From Prochlorococcus sp. AH-716-K03 (GTDB lineage Bacteria; Cyanobacteriota; Cyanobacteriia; PCC-6307; Cyanobiaceae), in NCBI GenBank assembly GCA_028408675.1, contig JAOOLH010000008.1, forward strand, positions 1 to 33,668: a stretch of 33,668 nucleotides of DNA, given 5' to 3'. Position 1 is the stretch's first letter. Every line of letters starts with the position of its first letter. The notes below the pieces were generated by a model. It was not told the DNA's origin. It saw only the letters and a program-made list of their open reading frames with translations, and did no database searches. Shown here piece after piece: positions 33,410-33,668 of this stretch. The translations under genes were made by a program, and so were the position numbers.

Positions 33410-33668
33410 TTATTTAGAATTAAATCTACAACAATCAAGTTGATTCTTAATAGTTTGATGATCTAAATTTTTTCCAATTAGGACAATTTTATTTGATTTT
33501 TCATTTTTCCATTCATAATCATCAAGAGAAAAACGTTTGCCAGACAAATGGAAAACATGTTTTCTTTCGCTCTCCATAAACCATAAAATTCCTTTGGCTC
33601 TAAATACATTTTGTGAGATTTGATTATCTAAAAAATTTTGAAATTTCCTTAAAGAAAATGGTTCATTC
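33410..33668 (-). CDS. CobW-family (COG0523) GTPase, C-terminal part (start outside window)
   Basis: The last 85 residues of a protein whose start lies beyond the right edge; stop TAA at 33412-33410. QNVFRAKGILWFMESERKHV, FHLSGKRFSLDDYEW and NKIVLIGKNLDHQTIKNQL, then DCCRF, form the CobW C-terminal domain. The P-loop GTPase domain would lie outside. Family members act as metal chaperones or insertases, most often for zinc or cobalt. It is read in the same direction as the iron-type permease, with 24 bases between them. Confidence 0.9.
   Translation of the reverse strand, partial: NEPFSLRKFQNFLDNQISQNVFRAKGILWFMESERKHVFHLSGKRFSLDDYEWKNEKSNKIVLIGKNLDHQTIKNQLDCCRFNSK

Overview
The window reads as a stretch of chromosome from a high-light-adapted Prochlorococcus. 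The evidence is the very AT-rich composition (about 30% GC by eye), near-absent intergenic space, photosynthesis genes (petA, petC, psaF, psaJ), a high-light-inducible (Hli) protein, and a 62-residue protein that matches what I remember of the hyperconserved protein restricted to Prochlorococcus and marine Synechococcus. I cannot name the strain. No phage, transposase, integrase, CRISPR array or obvious genomic island is visible. This is core genome, with a less familiar stretch at about 28.6-31.9 kb.

Layout. 0-5.5 kb: the tail of an unknown gene, a stand-alone groEL with a GGM-rich tail, a 59-aa membrane protein, fabG, ispD, an LD-carboxypeptidase and a UbiA prenyltransferase. 5.6-14.2 kb: an exopolyphosphatase; then on the minus strand the run petC-petA-lgt-cobM-HTH protein; DUF3067 and tatC; a small membrane protein; an NFACT/RqcH-like protein. 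14.2-19.6 kb: gmk, psaF-psaJ, tsaD-hli, a CPA-type antiporter and gltX. 19.6-21.1 kb: a minus-strand translation block of PepSY-like protein, rplS, tRNA-Trp, the hyperconserved protein, tRNA-Asp and gltX. 21.1-26.2 kb: map, an SDR protein, a plus-strand run of BioD/DRTGG protein, SLOG-like protein, YajQ and a 67-aa protein, then prohibitin. 26.2-33.7 kb: hemL, xth, two hypotheticals, larC, a UPF0104-type membrane protein, an iron-type ABC permease, and the C-terminus of a CobW-family GTPase.

How the genes fit together. The cytochrome b6f Rieske protein (petC) carries a twin-arginine N-terminus, and tatC lies one gene away. UbiA acts in quinone synthesis, HemL supplies tetrapyrroles, and CobM acts in corrinoid synthesis. 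The 19.6-20.7 kb block groups a ribosomal protein, two tRNAs, a tRNA synthetase and the hyperconserved protein. LarC, the iron-type permease and the CobW-like GTPase put three metal-handling proteins within 4 kb.

Convergent gene pairs repeatedly overlap at their 3' ends or abut within a few bases, leaving little room for hairpin terminators. No gap exceeds 300 bases; the largest is 27521-27747 between xth and hemL, where I see no gene or RNA. I found two genes too small for routine calling, psaJ and the 59-aa protein, and I shortened four starts (petA, psaF, gmk and the UPF0104 protein) plus a secreted hypothetical. I found no clearly new multi-gene system. The best leads are the tRNA-flanked hyperconserved gene and the BioD/DRTGG-SLOG-YajQ run.
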